DNA from: Apostichopus japonicus
Lineage: Eukaryota; Echinodermata; Holothuroidea; Aspidochirotida; Stichopodidae
Direction: 5' to 3'
Assembly (NCBI RefSeq): GCF_037975245.1
Contig: NC_092572.1
Coordinates: 3,883,501-3,947,500, forward strand
Length of the DNA: 64,000 bases
Part shown: positions 1 to 9,477 of the stretch, piece by piece
Numbering within the stretch: position 1 is the first letter of the stretch
Layout: every line of letters begins with the position of its first letter
Notes under the pieces: model-generated
The model's input: the letters and a program-made list of their open reading frames with translations, nothing else
Told to the model about the DNA's origin: nothing
Database searches by the model: none
Translations under genes and position numbers: made by a program

Positions 1-1831
1 GGATGTATTCCAAGGTTAGTTAACCCTACTCCTTACAGCCAGGGATGTATTCCAAGGTTAGGTAACCCTACTCCTTACAGCCAGGGATGTATTCCAAGGT
101 TAGTTAACCCTACTCCTTACAGCCAGGGATGTATTCCAAGGTTAGTTAACCCTACTCCTTACAGCCAGGGATGTATTCCAAGGTTAGTTAACCCTACTCC
201 TAACAGCCAGGGATGTATTCCAAGGTTAGTTAACCCTACTCCTTACAGCCAGGGATGTATTCCAAGGTTAGTTAACCCTACTCCTTACAGCCAGGGATGT
301 ATTCCAAGGTTAGTTAACCCTACTCCTAACAGCCAGGGATGTATTCCAAGGTTAGTTAACCCTACTCCTAACAGCCAGGGATGTATTCCAAGGTTAGTTA
401 ACCCTACTCCTAACAGCCAGGGATGTATTCCAAGGTTAGTTAACCCTACTCCTTACAGCCAGGGATGTATTCCAAGGTTAGTTAACCCTACTCCTAACAG
501 CCAGGGATGTATTCCAAGGTTAGTTAACCCTACTCCTAACAGCCAGGGATGTATTCCAAGGTTAGTTAACCCTACTCCTAACAGCCAGGGATGTATTCCA
601 AGGTTAGTTAACCCTACTCCTAACAGCCAGGGATGTATTCCAAGGTCAGTTAACCCTACTCCTAACAGCCAGGGATGTATTCCAAGGTCAGTTAACCCTA
701 CTCCTTACAGCCAGGGATGTATTCCAAGGTCAGTTAACCCTATTCCTAACAGCCAGGGATGTATTCCAAGGTCAGTTAACCCTACTCCTAACAGCCAGGG
801 ATGTATTCCAAGGTCAGTTAACCCTACTCCTTACAGCCAGGGATGTATTCCAAGGTCAGTTAACCCTACTCCTAACAGCCAGGGATGTATTCCAAGGTCA
901 GTTAACCCTACTCCTAACAGCCAGGGATGTATTCCAAGGTCAGTTAACCCTACTCCTTGCAGCCAGGGATGTATTCCAAGGTCAGTTAACCCTACTCCTT
1001 ACAGCCAGGGATGTATTCCAAGGTTAGTTAACCCTACTCCTAACAGCCAGGGATGTATTCCAAGGTTAGTTAACCCTACTCCTTACAGCCAGGGATGTAT
1101 TCCAAGGTTAGTTAACCCTACTCCTTACAGCCAGGGATGTATTCCAAGGTTAGTTAACCCTACTCCTAACAGCCAGGGATGTATTCCAAGGTTAGTTAAC
1201 CCTACTCCTAACAGCCAGGGATGTATTCCAAGGTTAGTTAACCCTACTCCTAACAGCCAGGGATGTATTCCAAGGTTAGTTAACCCTACTCCTAACAGCC
1301 AGGGATGTATTCCAAGGTTAGTTAACCCTACTCCTAACAGCCAGGGATGTATTCCAAGGTTAGTGAACCCTACTCCTAACAGCCAGGGATGTATTCCAAG
1401 GTTAGTGAACCCTACTCCTTACAGCCAGGGATGTATTCCAAGGTTAGTGAACCCTACTCCTTACAGCCAGGGATGTATTCCAAGGTTAGTTAACCCTACT
1501 CCTAACAGCCAGGGATGTATTCCAAGGTTTGTGAACCCTACTCCTAACAGCCAGGGATGTATTCCAAGGTTAGTTAACCCTACTCCTTACAGCCAGGGAT
1601 GTATTCCAAGGTTAGTTAACCCTACTCCTAACAGCCAGGGATGTATTCCAAGGTTAGTAAACCCTACTCCTAACAGCCAGGGATGTATTCCAAGGTTAGT
1701 TAACCCTACTCCTAACAGCCAGGGATGTATTCCAAGGTTAGTTAACCCTACTCCTAACAGCCAGGGATGTATTCCAAGGTTAGTTAACCCTACTCCTAAC
1801 AGCCAGGGATGTATTCCAAGGTTAGTTAACC
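1..1831. repeat. 42-bp minisatellite array, about 43.6 copies
   Basis: A 42-bp unit (starting ggatgtattccaagg, ending ctaacagccag) repeats head to tail from the window edge to about 1831, where it stops abruptly. The array is cut by the window start, so its true length is unknown. Copies differ at a few positions: cttacagcc or ctaacagcc, ggttagtt or ggtcagtt, gttaac or gtgaac. The variants cluster (ggtcagtt near 640-1015, gtgaac near 1363-1530), which suggests local homogenisation. Because 42 is divisible by 3, one plus-strand frame is open over the whole array (14-residue repeat GCIPRLVNPTPNSQ). The array lies upstream of the visible ACOX3-like exons and is probably intronic. Confidence 0.97.
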
Positions 1832-3016
1832 CATGTATTATTTATTTCATCCTCTTCCACGCCCAAGCATAAAAAATCATTTAAGAATTTTTCCCGAAAA
1901 TGGTTAACTTTTCAGATGATGTATACACTACTCTTATTGTGGTATACCAGGTTACATGCAGCATCAGGGAGGTTGCCAAAGAAAATGATAAATTTTAAAA
2001 ATATGATATATACCAATATGGTTTTTCCCATAGGCGGGATTACAGGGGCAAGAGGGCAATTGCACCCCACCACTCCCTCCACCCCACCTCACCCCTTCCC
2101 CCGACATTTTCCCAGACCTTGAGTTGGCATTTTCTCCAATTCGGTCGGTATTTTTGTTGGTTATGCCACAGCAATACTGACAACTCTGCGATACTTTTAT
2201 ACTAATATTTATAATGTCATTACATAGGCTAAAAAAATTATCGACCCATTGTGAAGATTCTTATTTAAATCCACTTGTTACTTTTTATATCGCTGTATAA
2301 GTATATTTTGTATATTGTGTACAACGGTTCATCCACTATTTAACGTTTGCATGTCACACAGTTCCTTCTATACCATCCAAGTATATCACATATCAAATTA
2401 TGGAGTGACCCAAAGTGTCTTCAAGGAAATATTATTTTGTTGAAGGTATAACTTATAATGATATCAGCAATTAGCACAGTTTCAGTCTGTTAAATGGAGC
2501 ATAAAATAACCATTGCGCAGTGCTCATTAGCATACTAGCAGTATATGTAGCAAATCTTCCCAGTCCACCGAAATAACTCTAGAGAGGCAAAACCCACTTC
2601 GGTTTTCATTTAACCGACTAACCGTCTGTAGAATTAACCTTTACAATAACAAGAAGTCAACATCTAACAGTATGAGTTTAATCTTTTTTTTAGTGAGAGA
2701 GATAAAGTACAATTTGCTTATAGACTTGACAAGTCATTGCGTTCCCCACCAACCCCCCCCCCACCCCACCCCCATAATCTTTTAATTGATTTCTGATTGG
2801 ACCTACGTTCAATTCTTGCTTATCTTGCTGGTCAACATTCGATGGGAATAAATTGAACTGAATTATCTCAAACGAATGTATAATTTGATATAATATATGT
2901 TTAATAGGAAGTATATAGTACAATTTATAATGTTGTGAATTTAGATTTAATATATGTATATAGGTCTTTATATTCATAGTCATAAGTTTTCATGTTGTCT
3001 TTCTTATTTCTTGCAG
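1832..3016. other. Non-coding stretch before the first visible ACOX3-like exon
   Basis: AT-rich sequence with no convincing exon. It includes a C-rich patch near 2063-2110 and a C run at 2753-2774. The preceding ACOX3 exon, which should encode the conserved glycine-rich and FAD-domain region, is not found here and probably lies left of the window. It is therefore most likely intron. Confidence 0.5.
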
Positions 3017-3127
3017 GAAATGAAGTCCGCTCCCCTCTAGGCAGTCTTGATTTCTTGAGAAATGTTTCTGATATTCTTGGAGATAAATTCTCTGCAAAAT
3101 CAATCCAAGAACTCGCAGAACCAAATA
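3017..3127 (+). CDS. ACOX3: ACOX3-like exon (first visible)
   Basis: Acceptor ttatttcttgcag ends at 3016 and donor GTAAGG starts at 3128. The exon enters with two bases of a split codon and leaves with one. It reads NEVRSPLGSLDFLRN, then ILGDKF and ELAEPN, matching the ACOX3 segment before the RWLV helix. Confidence 0.85.
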
Positions 3128-6100
3128 GTAAGGGTGGAGAAATATTTTCTTTAACTTTAACCGGTGCTATTCCCAGAAATAGGAGTTTTAACTTATAGTA
3201 TTTACAGAAACTGTTTATGTCTTTTAGATAAGATGTTGCGCTTATATCTTTTCAAATCTTGAAGATTAAACTTCTTTGATTTTTCAGTCTCTAAAATGAA
3301 TTAATCATTTACAGGATTTCACTTCCTTTTAAAATTCACCGCAGTTGCTGTCGTTATTGAACACAATTATTTTTCTTTCTTTTTCCTTTCATCCAATTTT
3401 TATTGGATTCGTTTTACAAATAGCATCAGTCATAGAAAGAAAAAAAAATCGACTGTGTTATAATCCTTTCATACAACCATCACAATTCAGGGGCGGTAGA
3501 AAGAGTTTGTGTGTGTGGGGGGGGGGGGGGGCACAACATCATAGGGGCACTTTATCATTCCACAACCACCACTCGTTATGCTATAAAGCGATACGCACCG
3601 GCCATATTACTTAAATATATATGATGAGTTAGTATGCTATCAATACTATTATGGTGCACGTGAATAATTAAAATAAAATATTAAAATTAACAAAGGCTTA
3701 AGATATCCAAAAGACAGTTCTTCATCAAAGGGGCACATTTTATTTGCTAGTAGGTCACATTTGCTATTTTGGAAAAAAGTGGGGGAACGTGCCCCCCTCC
3801 CAGCTCCTACCCCCCCCCCCCCCGGCCCGGTCACAAGTTCTTTCAGGTTCGGCCAGTAGACAATCGTTTCACTTCATTCTTTTCATATCATATTTGTTTC
3901 ATCCTCTAAACCTCTCTGATTACTCTCATACTTTCCACAGCCATATTACGAGCCTACAGATGGCTGGTAGTGTATCTAATGGAACAGAGTGGGGACAAAT
4001 TCAGCAGAGAGTTGGAAGCGACTAAAAATGGGTTCACCGCAAACAACAATTCGCAAGTTTACAACTGTCGCTCGATGTCTATTGCATACATTGAGGTATA
4101 AAATTCAAAATAAAAGGATTAAGTCTCTTTCCCGAATTATTAACCCCCCACCCCCCCCCCCCCCGCATCGACAATGATTATGACCTCATATAGGAGGAGT
4201 AAATTTAAAGAAACATGAGCTGAAACTGTCATACAAAAAGTAGTATTTGTAAATTACCATTTTATGACGGAAAATCCCCAGTTTTGATGATGTCTCTTTT
4301 TTCTTTAGCTTACGACTTTAGAGTTAGACTGGTTCTATCAGCTGATTAATGGTCCAGATGTGTTATCGGAGCTACGCAATGTTCTACTAAAATTGTTCTT
4401 TATTTAGCTTACAGCTTTAGACTGGTTCTATCAGCTGATAAATGGTCCAGATAAGTTACCTGAGCTACGCAGTGTTCTACTAAAACTGTTCTACATTTAG
4501 TTTACAGCTTTAGAGTGGTTCTATCAGCTGATTAATAGTCCAGATAAGTTACCGGAGCTACGCAATGTACTACTAAAACTGTTCTTTATTTAGCTTACAG
4601 CTTTAGACTGGTTCTATCAGCTGACTAATGGTCCAGATGTGTTACCAGAGCTACGCAATATTCTACTAAAACTGTTCTTTATTTAGCTTACAGCTTTAGA
4701 CTGGTTCTATCAGCTGATTAATGGTCCAGATAAGTTACTTGAGCTAGGCAGTGTTCTACTAAGACTGTTCTTTATTTAGCTTACAGCTTTAGACTGGCTC
4801 TATCAGCTGATTAATGGTCCAGATAAGTTACCTGAGCTACGCAATGTTCTACTAAAACTGTTCTTTATTTAGCTTACAGCTTTAGACTGGTTCTATCAGC
4901 TTATCAATGGTCCAGATGTGTTACCTGAGCTACGCAATGTTCTACTAAAATTGTTCTCTTTGTACGGGGTATGGAGTCTGGAAAAACATACATCGACGCT
5001 AGTGAAGGGTAATTCAATCTTTTCTTAGTGACATTAATTTTTTTTTTTTCATAATTATGTAAAATTGAATTTTTATCAAAGTTCAAATTGATTTCCTTGT
5101 CCGTTTCGTTTCGAGTTATCTCTGTGACTAATTAGTAATTAGTACCAGTCATGAGTTTTATACGTCTTCATCGTGATTTGAAATAAAAGTTAAAATTTGT
5201 TTGAATTTGAATTTGTTATGATCGAATAAGTTCAAAATATTTATTCTTCTTTTCCAAAATGTATTATTCTGAATACCCACACCTTCTAAGTATGTGTGAC
5301 TCTTCATCTTTCTGAATCTCGCTGGTATCGTGACGACACAGTATCATGTATATTTAATACAACATGTGTTATCGATTTATTGATCCTATCTGAATGTATC
5401 AATCATTGATTTCTTTCAGGTGGCTACATCGTCGGGTCCGAGCCAATCCAATTAATAGAGGACGCTATTTTACATCTCTGCTCAAACTTGAAAGACGAAG
5501 CTGTCACTCTTGTAGATGCTATAGCGCCGACAGATTTTATTTTAAATTCTCCAATTGGACATTCAGATGGACAAGTAAGATCATATTTCTTTTTCCCAGT
5601 TAGTTTGTTAATTAGTTTATTAACATTAGTTATTATTGTTTATTGTCGTTTGCATGATTGAGCTTTAGGATATAATTTGTTAATAATACTAAAAAATAAA
5701 AATTAGTTCAATAAAAAGTTTCTGAAGGTTTAGAATTTAATTTTCCTTTTTTTTTGTACATTCCATACCGGGAGAAAACAGATGTGTGGATGATATCCCA
5801 CTCAAAGATAGCATATGAAACATTAATTTATTTTTAATATTATTGCTAATGTAGTACATTTGGATGGAATTCGTTCAATATTAGTCGGTTATCACCGTGA
5901 ATAATAGGCGTTCTTTGAGTCTGTTACATATTCTGATGGTTTGCATTACTGACTTGGAAAAAAAAAGAGAATTCTGAATGTTGTGTTTAAAATTCAAATC
6001 AATGTGTTTCTTATAAATATATTTATTTATTAATTTGCTGATTTATTACTTAGCTTATTTATTTTTCTTCTTTACAGGTTTACAAACGATTATACAACTC

Positions 6101-6185
6101 AATGCTACAAACACCGAATGTTTTCTCGAGAACAGAAAACTGGGAAACTTTTGTCAACTCCGCCAATCCTCAATCTAAACTGTAA
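3017..6185 (+). CDS. ACOX3: Peroxisomal acyl-CoA oxidase, ACOX3-like (C-terminal five exons, 5' partial)
   Basis: Flavin-dependent acyl-CoA oxidases of this type oxidise branched-chain or long-chain acyl-CoA to the 2-enoyl-CoA in peroxisomes and reduce O2 to H2O2. Five exons join in a consistent frame: 3017-3127, 3941-4095, 4873-5008, 5420-5574 and 6078-6185. They give about 220 residues covering the C-terminal helical domains. Family marks are SPLGSLDFL in exon 1, LRAYRWLVVYL and SQVYNCRSMSIAYIE in exon 2, LYGVWSLEKH in exon 3, AVTLVDAIAPTDF and NSPIGHSDG in exon 4, and a C-terminal SKL peroxisomal targeting signal. The pattern AIAP-DF-L-SPIG-DG followed by a W-rich tail fits ACOX3 better than ACOX1. 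The N-terminal half lies outside the window. The third exon is preceded by six extra copies of its own acceptor and first part. A candidate polyadenylation signal AATAAA lies at 6414-6419. Confidence 0.9.
3487..3830. mobile_element. Degenerate non-autonomous inverted-repeat element, related to the one at 8845-9468
   Basis: It begins with caggggcggtag, then a G run and ggcacaacatca. It ends with aaaagtgggggaacgtgc and a long C run. The same order of motifs (gggggcac, gacatcaaagggcac, aaaagtggggg, acgtgccccc) appears in the better preserved element at 8845-9468, so I read it as a decayed copy in the ACOX3-like intron. No clean target duplication is visible; tcacaatt on the left and tcacaagt on the right are only similar. 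Confidence 0.45.
3941..4095 (+). CDS. ACOX3: ACOX3-like exon (second visible)
   Basis: Acceptor ctttccacag ends at 3940 and donor GTATAA starts at 4096. With the split codon from the previous exon it encodes 52 residues including LRAYRWLVVYL and SQVYNCRSMSIAYIE, the conserved helices of the oxidase C-terminal domain. It ends in phase 0. Confidence 0.85.
4307..4963 (+). repeat. Seven tandem copies of a 3' splice site plus exon start (93-bp unit)
   Basis: The ag of each unit's acceptor falls at 4307, 4406, 4499, 4592, 4685, 4778 and 4871. The first interval is 99 bp and the others are exactly 93. Each unit carries ag|cttacagctttagactgg and encodes the exon start LTALDWFYQLINGPD in the same phase, then ctactaaaactgttc and ttatttag. 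In copies 1-6 the coding part runs straight into an in-frame TAG that is itself the next copy's acceptor AG. Only copy 7 continues into the rest of the exon (LFSLYGVWSLEKH) and a donor at 5009. Copies 1, 4 and 7 share gatgtgtta where copies 2, 3, 5 and 6 have gataagtta. Confidence 0.95.
4873..5008 (+). CDS. ACOX3: ACOX3-like exon (third visible), using the seventh tandem acceptor
   Basis: Only the seventh acceptor (AG at 4871-4872) gives an exon that reaches the donor at 5009 (ggGTAATT) without a stop. It encodes 45 residues plus one base: LTALDWFYQLINGPD, then LRNVLLKLFSLYGVWSLEKH. Use of any upstream acceptor would include an in-frame TAG. Exon definition would favour this shortest choice, but that is inference. 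Confidence 0.82.
5420..5574 (+). CDS. ACOX3: ACOX3-like exon (fourth visible)
   Basis: Acceptor ttctttcag ends at 5419 and donor GTAAGA starts at 5575. The split glycine codon continues as GGYIVGSEPIQLIEDA, then DEAVTLVDAIAPTDF and NSPIGHSDGQ. These are among the most conserved ACOX C-terminal blocks. Confidence 0.9.
6078..6185 (+). CDS. ACOX3: ACOX3-like terminal exon with PTS1
   Basis: Acceptor cttctttacag ends at 6077; stop TAA is 6183-6185. It reads VYKRLYNSMLQTPNVF and ends NPQSKL, a canonical peroxisomal targeting signal type 1. Confidence 0.9.
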   Translation, partial: VYKRLYNSMLQTPNVFSRTENWETFVNSANPQSKL

Positions 6186-6413
6186 TTCTGTGTACAGAAC
6201 GAATGACCTATGACCTATATGTCCAATGTCATAACAAATTGATCATTGGTGGAATTAGTCTCACGTGACTTTAATCTTAATACAGGACAAACGATTGCAA
6301 GAATAACTTTAACCGTCAGTCCAGCTTTTTCATACCTATCACTATTTTATAAATTTGCGAGAAAATAATGTTTTAAACATAAAAGATTCTTCTGTAAAAT
6401 TATATATCAAGGA

Positions 6414-6419
6414 AATAAA
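6414..6419 (+). terminator. Candidate polyadenylation signal of the ACOX3-like gene
   Basis: AATAAA lies 229 bases after the stop codon. It is the first canonical hexamer I see in the 3' UTR. Confidence 0.45.
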
Positions 6420-8834
6420 TGTTTATAGCCAACAGTGCTTAACAAAGGGATAATACAAACCTAAAATAAATTAAAATTGATATACAGATTTGTCAAAAAC
6501 GCAAGTATTTGATTCCATTATTTTGCATACAGTGTTTTTGAGACGAAGCTAAGATATCACTGATCACCATAACATTCCAAACATTAATGTTTTATTTCTA
6601 AATCATACATAGCATTTATTGACAACAATAAATGACGGATATATGATATACAATGCCGGTATGGGTTTTATTCAAACTTAAATTTGATAAAAAATACAAC
6701 AGTTACTTATTTATATTTCATTCTGAATGTATGATGTGTAGGGCGTGGATAATTTAGTTTATAAATTCAATGCTTCCGCAGTTTCATATATTGCCACAAA
6801 ATAGCCAAATATAATTTATATCAAGTATTCCAAACTGAAGTTTGCTTCATGTTTCCAAAGATTAAGTTTTGTTTGGAGTCTTCGAAGGGTCACTTAAGTT
6901 GTTACCTTTCAACAAAAGAAAAATTATCATTGAGCTGAATCCTACCCCCAGACCTTATCTGTTGTATACAAAACGTTCGACCAGAAGCTGTTATTATTCA
7001 TAATTATCGGTTAAATGTATAAGTTTAGACAAGATGAGAAGCTTTACAGAACTTGTACAAGATATTTCTATGTCTTGAGTGAATTCTGGTGAAAAGAGGA
7101 AATAGTCTTGAAAGGTAAAACTCGAGCCACGTGATTTTGTCGTCCATTTTCCCTATATTTTAATTTTTTCTTGACTTTCATTTTTGAGTCGCAGTTGACC
7201 GGCAGTTGTTTGTCTTTCAGAAATATAGAGTTTCACTCAAAATCAGATAATTTGCAATTGTTCAAACAAAGATGCTTTTTTTTTTACTATTATTGTTCTT
7301 ATTATAGTAAAGTGAACGCTTACACGCGAGTTTGTTTATGTGATTAAAAGTCTGAATCCGTCTCACATTAATCTCAATCATTTGCAAAGATCACAATGGA
7401 AATTTCTCACTAGAATGTCCCTTCAGCTATTGCAATGAAAGTGGACTATATCAACATTCAGTTAGGCCTATCTATCGAAAATTTACTAAAATTTGTACGA
7501 AAGGCTGTTTTAAACGATGAAAGTTTTCAGTTTTAGCCAAAATTATTATGTGTAACTATAAGCTTGTGGTCGACTCTTGAAGGAGGTTATCAACTGTGTG
7601 GTCAAATAGTTGGTGTTGAGTCTCAGGGCGTCGGGGTGGCACGATGGGTTTTCGGTGGTTGGAAACTTGGAGATGCCATAGAAAAAGATAGTAAATATAG
7701 CCTCGCATGTTAATACCCAGACGGATAAGTTTAAGGATATTCTATGCCCTCGATCCTCTCTTACCTGTTTCGAATCTTTTATCAGAATATCGCTGAGAAT
7801 CGAAAGTTACTGCCACGTTGGTGGAACGGTCGGAACGCCCACCACCACGGCCGGATTGCTTTCCTCTTACGCGAGTACCGCGTATTGTTTGACAATGTTT
7901 ATTATCATGATAAGAGTTAATTTAAAGGTATTCTCTCAGCTAATCTTGTCTCAACGTATTCCCCGATTTAAAAATAAAATCAATGCTGCCCTCTGTTCAC
8001 AGCGGCAACAGATTCATTCCTTTAATGTGGCATTCTCATCTTGAAAATGGTTTGTTAATAATACAAAAGCATATGACGTTAAAAACTTTTCTTATTTTGC
8101 CTCCTTAGGGTAACATATGGAGATATCTTAGTGTAAATGATATCTTGAAGGAACACACGTTAACCTCACGCCACTGAATATTCGCGGGAAAGTGAATATT
8201 AATAATGATTAAGAATTGGTAATAAGTTTGATTTAAATTTTTGGTATGAACCGAGTAAAAGTTGGTTTTCATATATGGTCATTGTGGGTATTGTGTAAAT
8301 TTCTTATATTTTAGTACGATTACAACTAGAATAATATAAATTCTTTCATATGAAAACTGCTTCTTAATAACGTTATTGCAAATCTTGCCTTGCAGCTAGA
8401 CTTACTTAAATAAACTTTCCTGTTGCGTTTCAAGCGTATAGCCTATATCAACCTTTGTATATTAATTAAGAGATGAATGATGGGTGTGAATTTATAAAAC
8501 CAGTTATTTATGATAGTATTATAATACGGTGATCGTGTACGGTTTTATTCAACTTTAAGAAACACTCATGTTAATAAGAGGCATAATTATTAACCATTAA
8601 TAGGCCATGGTAAATCTCATAAGATCGAAATTTTCTATTTCAGTTATTGAGAATCCAAGCATGACTTGTATAAGAACTGAATCATTACTTTGGACACAAA
8701 TCGAAGGTTACATCATCTACAATTTTGTTGATAAAATAAATACTTTTGAGATGAAATGAATGATATCACACCTTAGTTTGTTTTCTGTAGATCTTTTTCT
8801 TGAAAACGATATGAACTTGTGTTGACACACTGCC
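6420..8834. other. Intergenic stretch without a recognised gene
   Basis: AT-rich sequence downstream of the ACOX3-like gene. Open frames here are short and show no familiar motif. A slightly more GC-rich patch at about 7560-7870 has no splice-supported exon that I can name. Confidence 0.5.
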
Positions 8835-9477
8835 GTCCATGATCAAGGGCGGCGGAAGCACTTTTAATCTGGGGGGCACCGACATCAAAGGGCACTTTGC
8901 AGAAATTCGATTGGACTGATGCAGCCTTATATTTAGTACCCTTTATAACTCTTATTGTATTATCTTATTTGCGTATACACATCACTCCATCAAGGCCCCC
9001 CCCCCCCTCAAGGAAAATATGCATACAGCACTGCAATATCCAATGAACAAATTGGGAAACAAGGAACAAGTTTTCTTTTGAGACAAAATGAGGTGCAATC
9101 ATGCTAGTTGCTAATGTAGAGTTTATTTCTTGTTAATATATCTTAAATTTTTTCCATTCGAAATAGCTTTGAGTTTGACCGACAGAAATTCATTAAAAGT
9201 CAGGGGCGTAGCCAGGATTTGCAAAGTTGTATGCACGACTATCTGAGCGGAGCGCCACCATCGGTTGGCGCGGAGCGTACAAGAAAATTTTTGGTTTTAC
9301 AAACCCCTCAGATGGCCGGAAACGGCCCTTCCCGAGTGTTCATTCTGGTTCCCTGGCCTCTAATTGCTAACTTGAGACACCTCAATTTTTATGTAGAAAA
9401 AGGGCACATTTTTAACCTGAGGAAAAGTGGGGGGGCACGTGCCCCCCCCCCCCGGTTCCGCCGCCCTTGTCCATGAT
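8835..9477. mobile_element. Non-autonomous DNA transposon with 13-bp TIRs and 9-bp target duplication
   Basis: The terminal repeats aagggcggcggaa (8845-8857) and ttccgccgccctt (9456-9468) are exact inverted complements. They are flanked by gtccatgat at 8835-8843 and 9469-9477, with one extra base on the left. The inside is non-coding and holds G and C runs near both ends plus a nested dispersed motif (caggggcgtagccagg, about 9201). A 9-bp duplication is not the hAT standard of 8, so the superfamily is left open. Confidence 0.85.

Noticed and set aside
1-1831. CRISPR-like array
   Set aside because: Units are contiguous with no unique spacers, and the window is eukaryotic.
4307-4872. Reading the seven ACOX3 copies as seven full mutually exclusive exons
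   Set aside because: Copies 1-6 lack a donor and end in an in-frame TAG, so they are acceptor-side fragments, not complete exons.
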